Shown piece by piece: positions 1 to 8,315 of a stretch of 64,000 nucleotides of DNA. The position numbers were made by a program, and so were the translations under genes. Under the pieces are notes generated by a model, which was not told the origin of the DNA, made no database searches, and saw only the letters and a program-made list of their open reading frames with translations. Location of the stretch: NCBI GenBank assembly GCA_963733885.1, contig CAVTES010000003.1:71545-135544 (forward strand). The letters run 5' to 3'. The stretch comes from JACVRW01 sp963733885. Its GTDB lineage: Bacteria; Actinomycetota; Thermoleophilia; Solirubrobacterales; Thermoleophilaceae. Position 1 is the first letter of the stretch, and each line of letters begins with the position of its first letter.

Positions 1-235
1 TGACCGAGACAGGCTCCCCGAGCGCCGCCCAGACATTGTTGTAGTTCACGCCGGCGGCCATCACACGCACGATCACCTCGAGCGCGCCCGGCTGGGGGAC
101 CTCGATCTCCTCGAGCTTGAAGGCGTCCCTCGGCTCGCCCTGGGTCTCCTCGCGGATCACCCAGGCGGCCATCGTCTCGGGCAGCGTGCCCGGCTCGACG
201 TCGAGCTCGCCCACTTTCGTCATGTCGACTGCCAT
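1..235 (-). CDS. ccr: Crotonyl-CoA carboxylase/reductase, N-terminal part
   Basis: This is the first 78 residues of a minus-strand gene that runs off the left edge. The translation contains AAWVIREETQGEP and GVNYNNVWAALGEPVSV, which I recognise as the conserved N-terminus of crotonyl-CoA carboxylase/reductase (medium-chain dehydrogenase superfamily). The family makes ethylmalonyl-CoA from crotonyl-CoA, CO2 and NADPH, for the ethylmalonyl-CoA pathway or extender-unit supply. The start is the ATG at 233-235; a TAGCAT hexamer at 244-249 (minus strand) lies 8 nt upstream with no Shine-Dalgarno, suggesting a leaderless mRNA. A second in-frame ATG at 221-223 is possible. Catalytic residues lie outside the window. 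Confidence 0.85.
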   Translation of the reverse strand, partial: MAVDMTKVGELDVEPGTLPETMAAWVIREETQGEPRDAFKLEEIEVPQPGALEVIVRVMAAGVNYNNVWAALGEPVSV

Positions 236-460
236 GCGGCGGGATGCTACCGGCGCGATCCCGAGCAGCCGCCCTGGTCCTGCTCGGCGATCGGGAGCGC
301 CACGCGAGAACGATCCGGCCGCTCTGGTTGTCGCGCAGGCGGTACGCGCCGCGGCTGCGTGCCGGGGCGCCCGAAGGCATTTCCCTGCGCCGCGCCGCCT
401 CAGACGCGGGAACCGTGTTCATTCCGTCAGGTCCTGCCCTTACCGTGGGACGTTCCCCTC

Positions 461-1767
461 ATGGAAGCGGCGACCCCCCTCAGGCATCCCAACGTCAAGG
501 TGATCGGCGACGTGCTCGCGATCGACGGCCTCGTTGTCGAGGACGGCTGCGCCGTCAGGCTCGTCCGGGAGCGCGAGCAAAACGGCGAGGACCCGGTCAA
601 GACGGTGCTCGATGCGGTCTCGATCGGCGCCCGGGTGCTCGACCGCGAGCAGGCCGCCGCCAACGCCGAGTTCGTCAAGACGGAGTTCGAGCGCGCCGCC
701 GGCGAGCTGAACGTGCAGTTCAGCGACCGGGCGCGCCAGGTCGCCGAGTACTTCAACGATCGGGTCGAGCAGGTGTTCGGGCCGGAGAACGGGCACCTCC
801 AGAAGGAGCTCGAGAAGCTCTTCTCGGACGGCAGCGCGACCTCGGTGCAGAACCGCGTGCGCGAGCTCGTCCAGGAGACCCTCGCGCGCTCGCGCGAGGA
901 CCTAATGAAGCAGTTCTCGGCCTCCGACGGATCGAACCCGCTGGCGGACTTCAAGGCCGAGACGGTCCGGGCGCTACACGTTGCCGGGCAGCGCCAGCAC
1001 GAGAGCCAGCAGGCCATGCTGCGCCAGATGGCGGAGCTCGAGAAGCAGCTGCAGGCGCTGCGGCTCGAGAAGGAGAAGCTCGAGGAGGTCGGCGCCGAGC
1101 GCGAGCGGGGCACCGCCAAGGGGCGCAGCTTCGAGGAGCAGGTGGCCGACGCGGTCGACGCGATCGCGGACGCCCAGGGCGATGTGGCCGAGGCTGTAGG
1201 CGACCTGCCGGGCGCCACGGGCAAGACCGGCGACGTGGTCGTGGCCATCGACGCCTGTAGCGGGCCGCCCCGCGGCCGGATCGTCTTCGAGGCGAAGGAC
1301 AGGCGCCTGTCGAAGCCCGGCGCGCTCGCGGAGCTCGACAAGGCGATGGCTGACCGCGACGCCGACTTCGCGGTGCTGGTCGTCCCGACGGAGGAGGAGG
1401 TGCCCTCCAAGCTCCAGGGGCTGCGCGAGTACAACGGCGACAAGCTCGTGGTGATCCACGACGAGCTGTCGCTCGCGCTGGAGGTGGGCTATCGCCTGGC
1501 GCGGGCGCGGGTGCTCATGAAGCGCTCGGACAGCGAGGTGGACGCAGCCGCGATCCACGATCTGGTTGAGCGGGCGCTCGCGGCGATGGAGGACGTCCGC
1601 CGCGTGAAGAGCCGGCTCAGCGGCGCGAAGGCGAACATCGATCAGGCGTACGAGGTGGTCGATCAGATGGCCGCGCGCGTGCGGGGCCACCTGGCGGAGG
1701 TCGACGTGCTGGTGCGGGGGGAGGAGCCGCCGCCGGCGATCCCTCAGACGATCAGATGGAGCTCTGA
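461..1767 (+). CDS. Coiled-coil protein with predicted PD-(D/E)XK nuclease-like domain
   Basis: About 430 residues. Residues ~60-260 are charged, helical and rich in E/K/R heptads, a probable coiled coil. Then comes GRSFEEQVADAVDAI, a GDVVVAID strand and RIVFEAKDR, followed by helices; the D...EAK spacing fits the core of the PD-(D/E)XK nuclease fold, but this is a motif reading, not a family match. No signal peptide or membrane segment. The ATG at 461 is chosen over 359 because the upstream codons are low-complexity. As read there is no stop before the next gene: the frame runs on to 3112. An out-of-frame TGA at 1765-1767, ending a short MEL tail, is probably the true stop after a one-base loss near 1750. 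The alternative is a real fusion to the LuxR-type protein. Confidence 0.6.
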
Positions 1768-1831
1768 CCGGGCCGCTCGCGCGCGGCGCAGCAGGGGCGC
1801 GAGGCCGGCTTGGGCGGCTAGGGTGGGTGGC

Positions 1832-3486
1832 GTGAGCCCCCGGGTGGCCGCGGACCGACCGTCAAGGGAAGATCTGATTGCCGCGGGTCGCGATGCGCTG
1901 GCGCGGGGCGCATGGTCCGAGGCGCGCGAGCACTTCGAGCGCGCGCTCGCCGGCCAGGAATCGGCGGAGGCGTTGGAGGGGCTCGGTTGGGCCGGGTGGT
2001 GGCTTGCGGACGCGCGGCTGACCCTTCGGGCGCGCGAGCGCGCGCACCGCGCCTACCGCGCCACTGGCGATGCGGCCAGCGCCGGCCGAGTCGCGGCTTG
2101 GCTGGCGGCCGACTATCTCGAGTTCCGCGGTGACGATGCTGTCGCTCGCGGCTGGCTCGAGCGCGCCCACACCCTGCTGGACGGCCTTCCCGAGTGCGCG
2201 GATCACGGCTGGCTCGCCCTCAACGAGGGTTCGTACGCGCTCAAGGTGGGCGAGGATGCCGACGAGGCTGCCCGGCTAGCTCGTCGCGCAGTGGCGCTGG
2301 GGCGCGACTTCGCAGTCGCCGACCTCGAGGCGGTCGGCCTGGCGCTCGAGGGCATCGCGCTCGTCCTGCGCGGGCGTGTGCAGGAGGGCATGCGTCACCT
2401 CGACGAGGCTTCGGCAATCGCAACGGGCGAGGAGCTCCAGCTGCCGCTCTCTCTGGGCTGGGCGCTGTGCTACGTGATCGCCGCGTGCGAGGGCGTGGGC
2501 GACTTCACCCGCGCGGCCCAGTGGTGTGAGGCGATGCAGGACATGGCCGAGCGCTGGAGCGCCCGCCAACTGCTCGGCGTCTGTCGAAGCTCATACGGGG
2601 CGGTCCTCACCGCCCGCGGCGAATGGGCCGAGGCGGAGAGCGAGCTCGAGGCCGCCGTGGCCGATCTGGAGGCCGCGCGCCCCGGGATGGCCGCGTCCGG
2701 CCTCGTGCGATTGGCGGAGCTTCGCGCTCGCCAGGGTCGGACCGGGGAGGCGCGTGCGCTCTTCGAGCGTGCCGGTGCTCACCGCGCCGCGGTGCTCGGA
2801 CTCGGGGCGCTCGCTCTCGCAGAGGGCGACCCGGCGACCGCGGCGGACGCCGCAGAGCGCGTCCTGCGGAGGCTGTCACGCGGCGGCTCGCTCGCTCGCG
2901 TTCCCGCACTCGAGCTGCTCGTGCGCGCCCGGGCCGGATTGGGCGAGCTCGATGCCGCTGCGGCTGCGCTTGCCGAGCTGGAGCAGGCCGGGTCCGAGCT
3001 CGATACGCCGTACCTGCTCGGGCGAGCGAGCCTGGTGGCCGGCGAGCTTGCGGTCGGCCGGGGCGATCAGCATCGGCGCGGCGCGCCTACGAAGACGCCA
3101 TCGACCGCTTAGAGGAGGGCGGCGCTCCGTACGACGTAGCCCGGGCCCGGCTGGGGCTGGCAGGCGTCCTCGCCGCGCTCGGGCGCGAGCGGGCGGCGGC
3201 CGACGAGACGCGCGCGGCGCGGAGCACGCTCGCGGCGCTCGGCGCCGGGTCCGAGGCCTTGTTTCCCGCCGAGGCAGCCCGGGGCGTCTTGTTCTCCGAC
3301 CTCACCCCACGTGAGCTCGAGGTGCTCAGGCTCGTCGCGCGGGGCATGTCCGACGATGCGATCGCCGAGCAACTGGTGCTGAGCCGCCACACGGTTCACC
3401 GGCACGTCGCCAACATCCGCGCCAAGCTGCGGCTCCCCTCGCGCGCCGCCGCCGTCGCGTACGCCGCGCGAGCGGGTTTGCTCTAG
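1832..3486 (+). pseudogene. LuxR-family regulator with TPR-like repeats, frameshifted
   Basis: The first ~410 residues are Ala/Arg/Glu-rich helical repeats typical of the TPR/MalT-like sensor part of large LuxR regulators (AAGRDALARGAWSEAREHFE). Near 3070 the frame changes: frame 2 ends at 3112, while frame 1 continues as ARRAYEDAIDRLEEGGAPYD and ends in a textbook LuxR HTH (LTPRELEVLRLVARGMSDD ... SRHTVHRHVANIRAKL). A single missing base around 3065-3075 explains this. Either the assembly has an indel or the gene is inactivated; I see no slippery heptamer. Start GTG 1832, 7 nt after TAGGGT (1819-1824), so probably leaderless. The stop codon TAG (3484-3486) is the first three bases of a 55-bp palindrome. 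Confidence 0.7.
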
Positions 3487-3538
3487 TGGCACCTCCGGCA
3501 AATCCGCACCGGGCACGGACTTGCCGGAGGCGCCACTA
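3484..3538. repeat. 55-bp imperfect palindrome, copy 1
   Basis: Ends are TAGTGGC and GCCACTA, and almost the whole element folds back on itself (CTCCGGCAAATCCG pairs with CGGACTTGCCGGAG around a short CACCGGGCA-like loop). A second copy in the same orientation lies at 4760-4814, so the two bracket the methyltransferase gene. The left end overlaps the LuxR stop codon. It could be a rho-independent terminator without a U-tract, or a REP-like repeated palindrome. Confidence 0.8.
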
Positions 3539-3647
3539 GGCCGCTTCCTGGCCGATTTCGGCCATTTCCGCGGATGGCCGATCCCGGCGAAGTCAAGCGT
3601 GGGGCGCAGCCGTACATTCGTCGTCGACTCACGAACGAGGAGAAACG

Positions 3648-4754
3648 ATGATCCAGACTGGCCAGGAATTGGCTGTGGACACAGGCGAGGCGACGGAGGC
3701 ATTGGTGGAGCGCGTGTTCGCGTCGACGATCGCGCTCTTCGACCTCGCGTCGATCTACCTCGGCGAACGCCTGGGGCTGTACCGGGCGCTCCATGAGACA
3801 GGGCCCGCGACCAGCAGCGAGCTTGCGGCGCGGACCGGGACCGATGAGCGCTACGTACGCGAGTGGCTCGAGCAGCAAGCTGTGACCGGCATCCTCGCGG
3901 TGGTGGACGACGGCCCGGACGCGGCCGCGCGCCGCTACGGCTTGCCCGCCGGTCACGCAGAGCCGTTGGTGGCGGCGGACAGCCCTAACTTCATCGCTCC
4001 GCTCGGACGCCAGGCGCTCGGGATGCTGCGCCCGCTGCCCCACCTGGTCGAGGCCTTCCGGACGGGTGAGGGCGTGCCGTACGAGGACTACGGGGAGGAC
4101 ACGCGAGCGGGGATCGCCGACCTCAATCGAGCGATGTTCCTCAACGAGCTGGGCAGCACCTGGTTCCCCGCCATCGCCGACGTCCACGAGCGCCTACTGG
4201 CCGGAGGGCAGGTGGCTGACCTGGGCTGCGGCCTCGGCTGGTCGAGCATCGCGATCGCCCAGGCGTACCCCCAGGCGCACGTCGACGGCTTTGACGCGGA
4301 TCCGGCGTCGATCGAGGCCGCGCGCGCGAACGCCGTGGCCGAGGGAGTCGACGACCGAGTCCGGTTCGGTACGCGGGACGTGAGCGCCCCCACGCCCGGT
4401 GGCTCCTACGACATCGTGACGATTTTCGAGGCACTCCACGACATGGGGCGGCCGGTCGAGGCGCTCGCAAACGCACGCAGCATGCTCGTCAAGGGCGGCA
4501 GCGTGATCATCGCCGACGAGCGCGTGGCGGAGCGGTTCACGGCCCCGGGCGACGACCTCGAGCGGATCATGTACGGGTTCAGCGTCATGCATTGCCTGCC
4601 GGTCGGGCGCGCGGATCACGAGCACTCGGCCGCCACCGGCACGGCGATGCGACCGGACACGCTCGGCGCCTACGCGCGCGAGGCCGGCTTCGCCGATGTC
4701 GAGATCCTCCCGATCGAGAACGACTTCTGGCGCTTCTACAGGCTCGCGCGGTAG
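3648..4754 (+). CDS. SAM-dependent methyltransferase with N-terminal winged-helix domain
   Basis: 368 residues. The N-terminal ~100 residues (ASIYLGERLGLYRALHETG, SELAARTGTDERYVREWLEQ) are the winged-helix/dimerisation domain found before some class I methyltransferases, of the kind in mycobacterial Rv2258c-like proteins. The SAM-binding motif I is VADLGCGLGWSSIAIA (~residues 188-203), motif II is DGFDADPASIEAA, and motif III follows as SYDIVTIFEALHDM. The substrate cannot be inferred. The start ATG 3648 is preceded by GAGGAGAAACG, a good ribosome-binding site. The gene stands alone, between two copies of a 55-bp palindrome; the next gene converges on it. Confidence 0.85.
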   Translation: MIQTGQELAVDTGEATEALVERVFASTIALFDLASIYLGERLGLYRALHETGPATSSELAARTGTDERYVREWLEQQAVTGILAVVDDGPDAAARRYGLPAGHAEPLVAADSPNFIAPLGRQALGMLRPLPHLVEAFRTGEGVPYEDYGEDTRAGIADLNRAMFLNELGSTWFPAIADVHERLLAGGQVADLGCGLGWSSIAIAQAYPQAHVDGFDADPASIEAARANAVAEGVDDRVRFGTRDVSAPTPGGSYDIVTIFEALHDMGRPVEALANARSMLVKGGSVIIADERVAERFTAPGDDLERIMYGFSVMHCLPVGRADHEHSAATGTAMRPDTLGAYAREAGFADVEILPIENDFWRFYRLAR

Positions 4755-4759
4755 GCACG

Positions 4760-4814
4760 TAGTGGCACCACCGACAAATCCGAACCGGGCACGGACTTAC
4801 CGGAGGCGCCACTA
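4760..4814. repeat. 55-bp imperfect palindrome, copy 2 (possible bidirectional terminator)
   Basis: Same ends (TAGTGGC / GCCACTA), core and orientation as the copy at 3484-3538, with a few substitutions in the left arm (CACCACCGACAAATCCGAA). It sits between two convergent genes (ends at 4754 plus and 4841 minus), a natural site for a bidirectional terminator. Confidence 0.75.
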
Positions 4815-4840
4815 GAACAGGGCCGGGCCCCGTGCCGCTG

Positions 4841-5263
4841 CTACGGAAGCAGCAGCTCGGAGTTCGAATTCTTCCGCTCGGCGCCGATGTCGAGGGAAGC
4901 CGGGGTGATCTCCCTCCGGACCGCTCTCAAGGAGCCGGCCCGCACCTCGTAGGTGCCGGGTGCCAGCGTCCGCTGGATCGTGGCCGTGTCGAGCGGCGCG
5001 ACCGGCCCGACCTCCTCCACGATCGACTGGCCCTCGAGGGTGATGGTGTGCCTTGCGTCGGTCTGGTTCGAGATCGTGATCACAAACGGGCCGGCGCCGA
5101 TGTTCCGCGAAGGCGAGACCGTGACCTTGTCCTCCTGGATCACGCCACTCAGCTCCATCGGGACCGGCGGCCGCGGCTCGTTCTCGAAGTCGTCCTCGCC
5201 ACACCCAGCCGCAAGGGCGGCCGCCAGAACGGCCGCGAATGTCGCCACCCCTCGCACCCTCAT
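4841..5263 (-). CDS. Secreted lipoprotein, function unknown
   Basis: 140 residues with a clear lipoprotein signal: basic start MRVRG, hydrophobic AAVLAAALAAG and a lipobox LAAGC with Cys ~21. The mature part contains FVITISNQTDARHTITLEG and a TIQRTLAPGTYEVRAGS strand, an all-beta pattern like small cupredoxin-fold or Ig-like lipoproteins, but there is no visible copper ligand set, so I do not call it a cupredoxin. The start ATG 5263 has GGCGGAGAAG upstream as a ribosome-binding site, and TAGGGT lies further upstream (leadered promoter). It is followed by the 55-bp palindrome. Confidence 0.75.
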   Translation of the reverse strand: MRVRGVATFAAVLAAALAAGCGEDDFENEPRPPVPMELSGVIQEDKVTVSPSRNIGAGPFVITISNQTDARHTITLEGQSIVEEVGPVAPLDTATIQRTLAPGTYEVRAGSLRAVRREITPASLDIGAERKNSNSELLLP

Positions 5264-5281
5264 CTTCTCCGCCGCCCCACC

Positions 5282-6238
5282 CTAACCGAACCAGACCGAC
5301 CCACGCGCCGCTTGGAGGTCGTCGAGCTCCGCCTGGATCCGGCCGCGGATCTCCTCGGCAAGGTTCTGGACGAGTGCCACGTCCTCGGCGTCCTCGGGCT
5401 CGTAGCGGCCGAGGTCGACCGGCTCCAGGAACCGGATCCTGAACTTCGCGGGCAGGTACATGAGCGCGGCCGCCAGGCCGAAGTGGGGGAAGGCGTGGTT
5501 GATCGGGAAGTAGAGCAGCCCGGTCACGCGCTCCAGCAGCGGCACGTGGGCGAAGATCGGCATCGCCTCCTCGGCGCCCAGCACGGCGATCGGCACGATC
5601 GGCACGCCGGCGCGCATGGCCGTGCGAACGAAGCCGCCGCGGCCGAACCGGCGCAGGCGGTAGCGCTGCCAGTACAGCTTGCGGGAGCCCTTCTGACCCT
5701 CGGGGAAGACGAGCACGAGGCGCCCCTCGTCGCGAAGCAGGCGCTGGGCGTTCGCCGGGTGCGCCGGCACGAGGCCCATCTTGCTGACCAGCATGCTCAC
5801 GCCGGGGTATCCCTTGAACCAGTGCTCGCCGAGCATGTAGACGGGGCGCGAGCGCGGGTGCTCGTGCCGCAGCGCCTGCATGATCATCGGCGCGTCCGGC
5901 GGGAGTGCGCCCGAGTGGTTCGAGACCAGCAGCGCGCCGTCAGTGTCCGGCACGTTCTCGATTCCCTCGACCTCCACGCGGAACCAGTGGCGGTAATAGA
6001 AGTCGAGCAGCGGCTCGATCGCGTCGAAGACGCGCTCCGAGCGCCCCCAGTCGTCAAGCTGCCGGCCCGGCTCCGCGGCCGGCACGAGCTCGCGCAGGTC
6101 GCGCAGGTTTACCTCCTCGGGAGGCTGCGGCTCGGGCTCCGGTGGCAGGTCCAGCACGCCGGTGCGCGCGTCGTAGCCGAGCAGGCGGCTCTCGCGGGAC
6201 AGGCCGCTTCTACTGGTCGGCGACCGGCGCTCAGCCAC
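5282..6238 (-). CDS. Lysophospholipid acyltransferase family protein (PlsC/DGAT-like)
   Basis: 318 residues. The acyltransferase block I is SNHSGALPPDAPMIMQAL (His/Asp pair), block III is VFPEGQKGSR, and a hydrophobic RVTGLLYFPINHAFP follows, as in membrane-bound glycerolipid acyltransferases. The spacing of the block I His and Asp (HSGALPPD) matches the monoacylglycerol-type subgroup rather than classic H-X4-D PlsC. The N-terminal 60 residues are polar and Pro/Glu-rich. GTG start at 6236-6238; it overlaps the 3' end of the upstream ygfZ-like gene by 8 nt, so the two are probably co-transcribed. Confidence 0.82.
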   Translation of the reverse strand: MAERRSPTSRSGLSRESRLLGYDARTGVLDLPPEPEPQPPEEVNLRDLRELVPAAEPGRQLDDWGRSERVFDAIEPLLDFYYRHWFRVEVEGIENVPDTDGALLVSNHSGALPPDAPMIMQALRHEHPRSRPVYMLGEHWFKGYPGVSMLVSKMGLVPAHPANAQRLLRDEGRLVLVFPEGQKGSRKLYWQRYRLRRFGRGGFVRTAMRAGVPIVPIAVLGAEEAMPIFAHVPLLERVTGLLYFPINHAFPHFGLAAALMYLPAKFRIRFLEPVDLGRYEPEDAEDVALVQNLAEEIRGRIQAELDDLQAARGSVWFG

Positions 6239-7145
6239 GCCCGAAGGGCAGCTCGACCACCTCGGCCTCGGTCGCGCCGGCGCGGACCGTATCGCCGGGT
6301 GATGCCTCGCGCCGCAGCAAGGCGAGCGCGATGGGGCCGAACCGCGGCGACACGCAGGCCGAGCTTACGCGCCCGACGGCTTTGTCCCCGAGCAGGATCT
6401 CAGTGCGTCGCTCGACCGGCTCTGAGAGGCGCAGGCCCCGCAGGTGGCGGTTGGGCTTGCCCCTCCAGTGGAGGCGGGCAACGGTCTCCTGCCCGACGTA
6501 GCAGCCCTTCTCGAAGTCCACGGCGCGCTCGTTGATGCCGGCCTCCTGCGGCATGGTCTCCGAGTCCATGTCGACCCCGAGCCGCGGCCGGCCGGACTCG
6601 ATGCGCAGGCACTCGGCGGCCTCCTCGGACACCTCCTCGACCCCGAGCTGCGCGCGCAGCTCGTCGGCGCGCCGCCGGCCGCAGAGCACGTCGAGCCCGA
6701 GATCGGTGCGCACCCACAGCCCGGCGCCCGAGTCTGTGAACGAATGCTCGGTTGCCGGGGGCGCCTCGGCGGCCAGCCCGTCCGCGTCCGGGCCGATCAG
6801 CGACAGGATCGCGTGGTCCTCGGTGAGGTCCTCCCACTGGACGTCGCGCCCGAGCGCGTAGGTGACGAGCATGTGGCGCAGCACCGGGTGGCCGACCGCC
6901 TCGGTGTCGAGCCAGAGGAAGTCCTCGCCGCGCAGGATGCGGAGATCCGTGCGCAGCTTCCCCTTGTGGTTGAGGATCGTGGCGTAGCAGCCGGTCCCGG
7001 GCACGAGCGACTCGACGTCGTTGCTCACCTGGCCCTGAAGGAACTCGACCGCCTCGCCGCCCCGCACCACGAACTTGGCGCGCTCTGAGCGGTCCAGCAG
7101 CCCGGCGGCGTCCGTGAGCAGCTCGTACTCGGTGGTCGCGATCAC
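6231..7145 (-). CDS. ygfZ: YgfZ/GcvT-domain folate-binding protein
   Basis: 304 residues. It shows the YgfZ signature KGCYVGQETVARLHWRGK near residue 220 and the GcvT-like N-terminal fold (EFLQGQVSNDVESLVPGTG). YgfZ-type proteins bind tetrahydrofolate and support repair or assembly of certain Fe-S enzymes. Start GTG 7143-7145 with TACGAT 6 nt upstream (7152-7157, minus strand) and no Shine-Dalgarno, so probably leaderless. It overlaps the downstream acyltransferase gene by 8 nt. Confidence 0.88.
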   Translation of the reverse strand: MIATTEYELLTDAAGLLDRSERAKFVVRGGEAVEFLQGQVSNDVESLVPGTGCYATILNHKGKLRTDLRILRGEDFLWLDTEAVGHPVLRHMLVTYALGRDVQWEDLTEDHAILSLIGPDADGLAAEAPPATEHSFTDSGAGLWVRTDLGLDVLCGRRRADELRAQLGVEEVSEEAAECLRIESGRPRLGVDMDSETMPQEAGINERAVDFEKGCYVGQETVARLHWRGKPNRHLRGLRLSEPVERRTEILLGDKAVGRVSSACVSPRFGPIALALLRREASPGDTVRAGATEAEVVELPFGRG

Positions 7146-7211
7146 GCTCCGATCGTACCCACGCGCTGAGCTCGGCTCCCCGGGCGGGCCACGTGCGCGC
7201 GCGCCAACCGG

Positions 7212-7231
7212 GTTTTAGACATGACTAAAAC
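7212..7231. promoter_or_regulatory. Candidate MntR/DtxR-type operator upstream of the multicopper oxidase
   Basis: The sequence GTTTTAGACATGACTAAAAC is a perfect 7-bp inverted repeat with a 6-bp centre. It resembles DtxR/IdeR/MntR boxes in size and in its TTAG/CTAA arms. It lies 19-38 nt upstream of the ATG at 7250, in the -35/-10 region if the gene has a short leader. The third gene of the downstream operon encodes an MntR/DtxR-family repressor, so autoregulation by metal is the likely reading. Confidence 0.65.
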
Positions 7232-7249
7232 ATGCTTCAATAGGGACTC

Positions 7250-8287
7250 ATGTCGAAGTTATGGGAGAACAAAGTCTCACGCCGGAAGCTGCTCGGTGGG
7301 GCCGCCGCCACCGGGGCGGCGATTCCCGTGCTGCACGAGGTGGTGCCGCACCAGGGCCTGCACGGCGGCACGTCCGCGGCCGAGGCCGCGGTGGAGCGCC
7401 ACCGGCAGGCGCACCGGGGGTCCGGCCACCTCGGCGCCATGGGGCGAGTCGACAACCGTGCCAACGGCTTCGACCCGCAGGCGATCATTCGCGACTTCGA
7501 CGAGGGCACGCTCCGCGGCGGCGTGCGCGAGTGGAACATCGTCGCCGAGGACCGGGAGATCGAGGTGGCGCCCGGCGTGAAGTACGCGGCGTGGACCTAC
7601 AACGGCCGCGTGCCCGGCCCGACGCTCCGGGCGCGCCAGGGCGAGCGGCTGCGCATCAACTTCACCAACGGCTCGAATCACCCGCACACGATCCACTTCC
7701 ACGGCATCCACCGCGACGTCATGGACGGCGTGCCGGGTGTGGGGGCGGGCAACATCGGCCCGGGAAGGTCCACCGTTTACGAGTTCGACGCCGAGCCGTT
7801 CGGGCTGCACCTCTACCACTGCCACTCGACCCCCCTCGCCGAGCACATCGCCAAGGGCCTCTACGGCGCGTTCGTGATCGACCCCGAGGAGGGCCGCCCC
7901 GAGGCCGACGAGCTCGTGATGGTGATGAACGGGTTCGACACCAACTTCGACCGCTCCAACGAGGTCTACGCGGTCAACACGGTCGCCTTCGCGTACATGG
8001 ACGAGCCGGTCAGGGTCAGGCGCGGGGAGCTCGTGCGGATCTACCTCGTGAACGCGCTCGAGTTCGACCTCCTCAACTCGTTCCACATCCACGCCAACTT
8101 TTTCGACTACTACCCGACCGGCACCCGGCTCGAGCCGCGCGACTTCACCGACACCGTCATTCAGGGTCAGGGCGAGCGCGGCATCCTCGAGCTGCGCTTC
8201 CCGTACACCGGGAAGTACATGTTCCACGCCCACGTGTCCGAGTTCGCGGAACTCGGATGGATGGGATTTTTCGAGGTGGTCGAATGA
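7250..8287 (+). CDS. Two-domain multicopper oxidase, Tat-exported
   Basis: 345 residues. A twin-arginine signal (SRRKLLGGAAATGAA) sits at residues 10-24. Copper motifs are HTIHFHG (residues 146-152), HLYHCHSTPLAEHI (His190, Cys191, His192, His199), SFHIHANFF (His279, His281) and MFHAHVSEFAELGWMG (His326, His328). The length and motif order fit a two-domain laccase/nitrite-reductase-like oxidase. Its neighbours, a ZIP metal transporter and an MntR/DtxR repressor, suggest oxidation of Mn(II) or Fe(II), or periplasmic copper or metal handling. AGGGA precedes the ATG closely, and a palindromic operator lies at 7212-7231. Confidence 0.88.
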   Translation: MSKLWENKVSRRKLLGGAAATGAAIPVLHEVVPHQGLHGGTSAAEAAVERHRQAHRGSGHLGAMGRVDNRANGFDPQAIIRDFDEGTLRGGVREWNIVAEDREIEVAPGVKYAAWTYNGRVPGPTLRARQGERLRINFTNGSNHPHTIHFHGIHRDVMDGVPGVGAGNIGPGRSTVYEFDAEPFGLHLYHCHSTPLAEHIAKGLYGAFVIDPEEGRPEADELVMVMNGFDTNFDRSNEVYAVNTVAFAYMDEPVRVRRGELVRIYLVNALEFDLLNSFHIHANFFDYYPTGTRLEPRDFTDTVIQGQGERGILELRFPYTGKYMFHAHVSEFAELGWMGFFEVVE

Positions 8288-8315
8288 CCGGTGACCTCAA
8301 AATCGGGGTCGACTG

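Noticed and set aside
4832..6535. 567-residue plus-strand open frame
   Set aside because: Antisense to lipoprotein, acyltransferase and ygfZ genes that have clear motifs; no domain visible in it.
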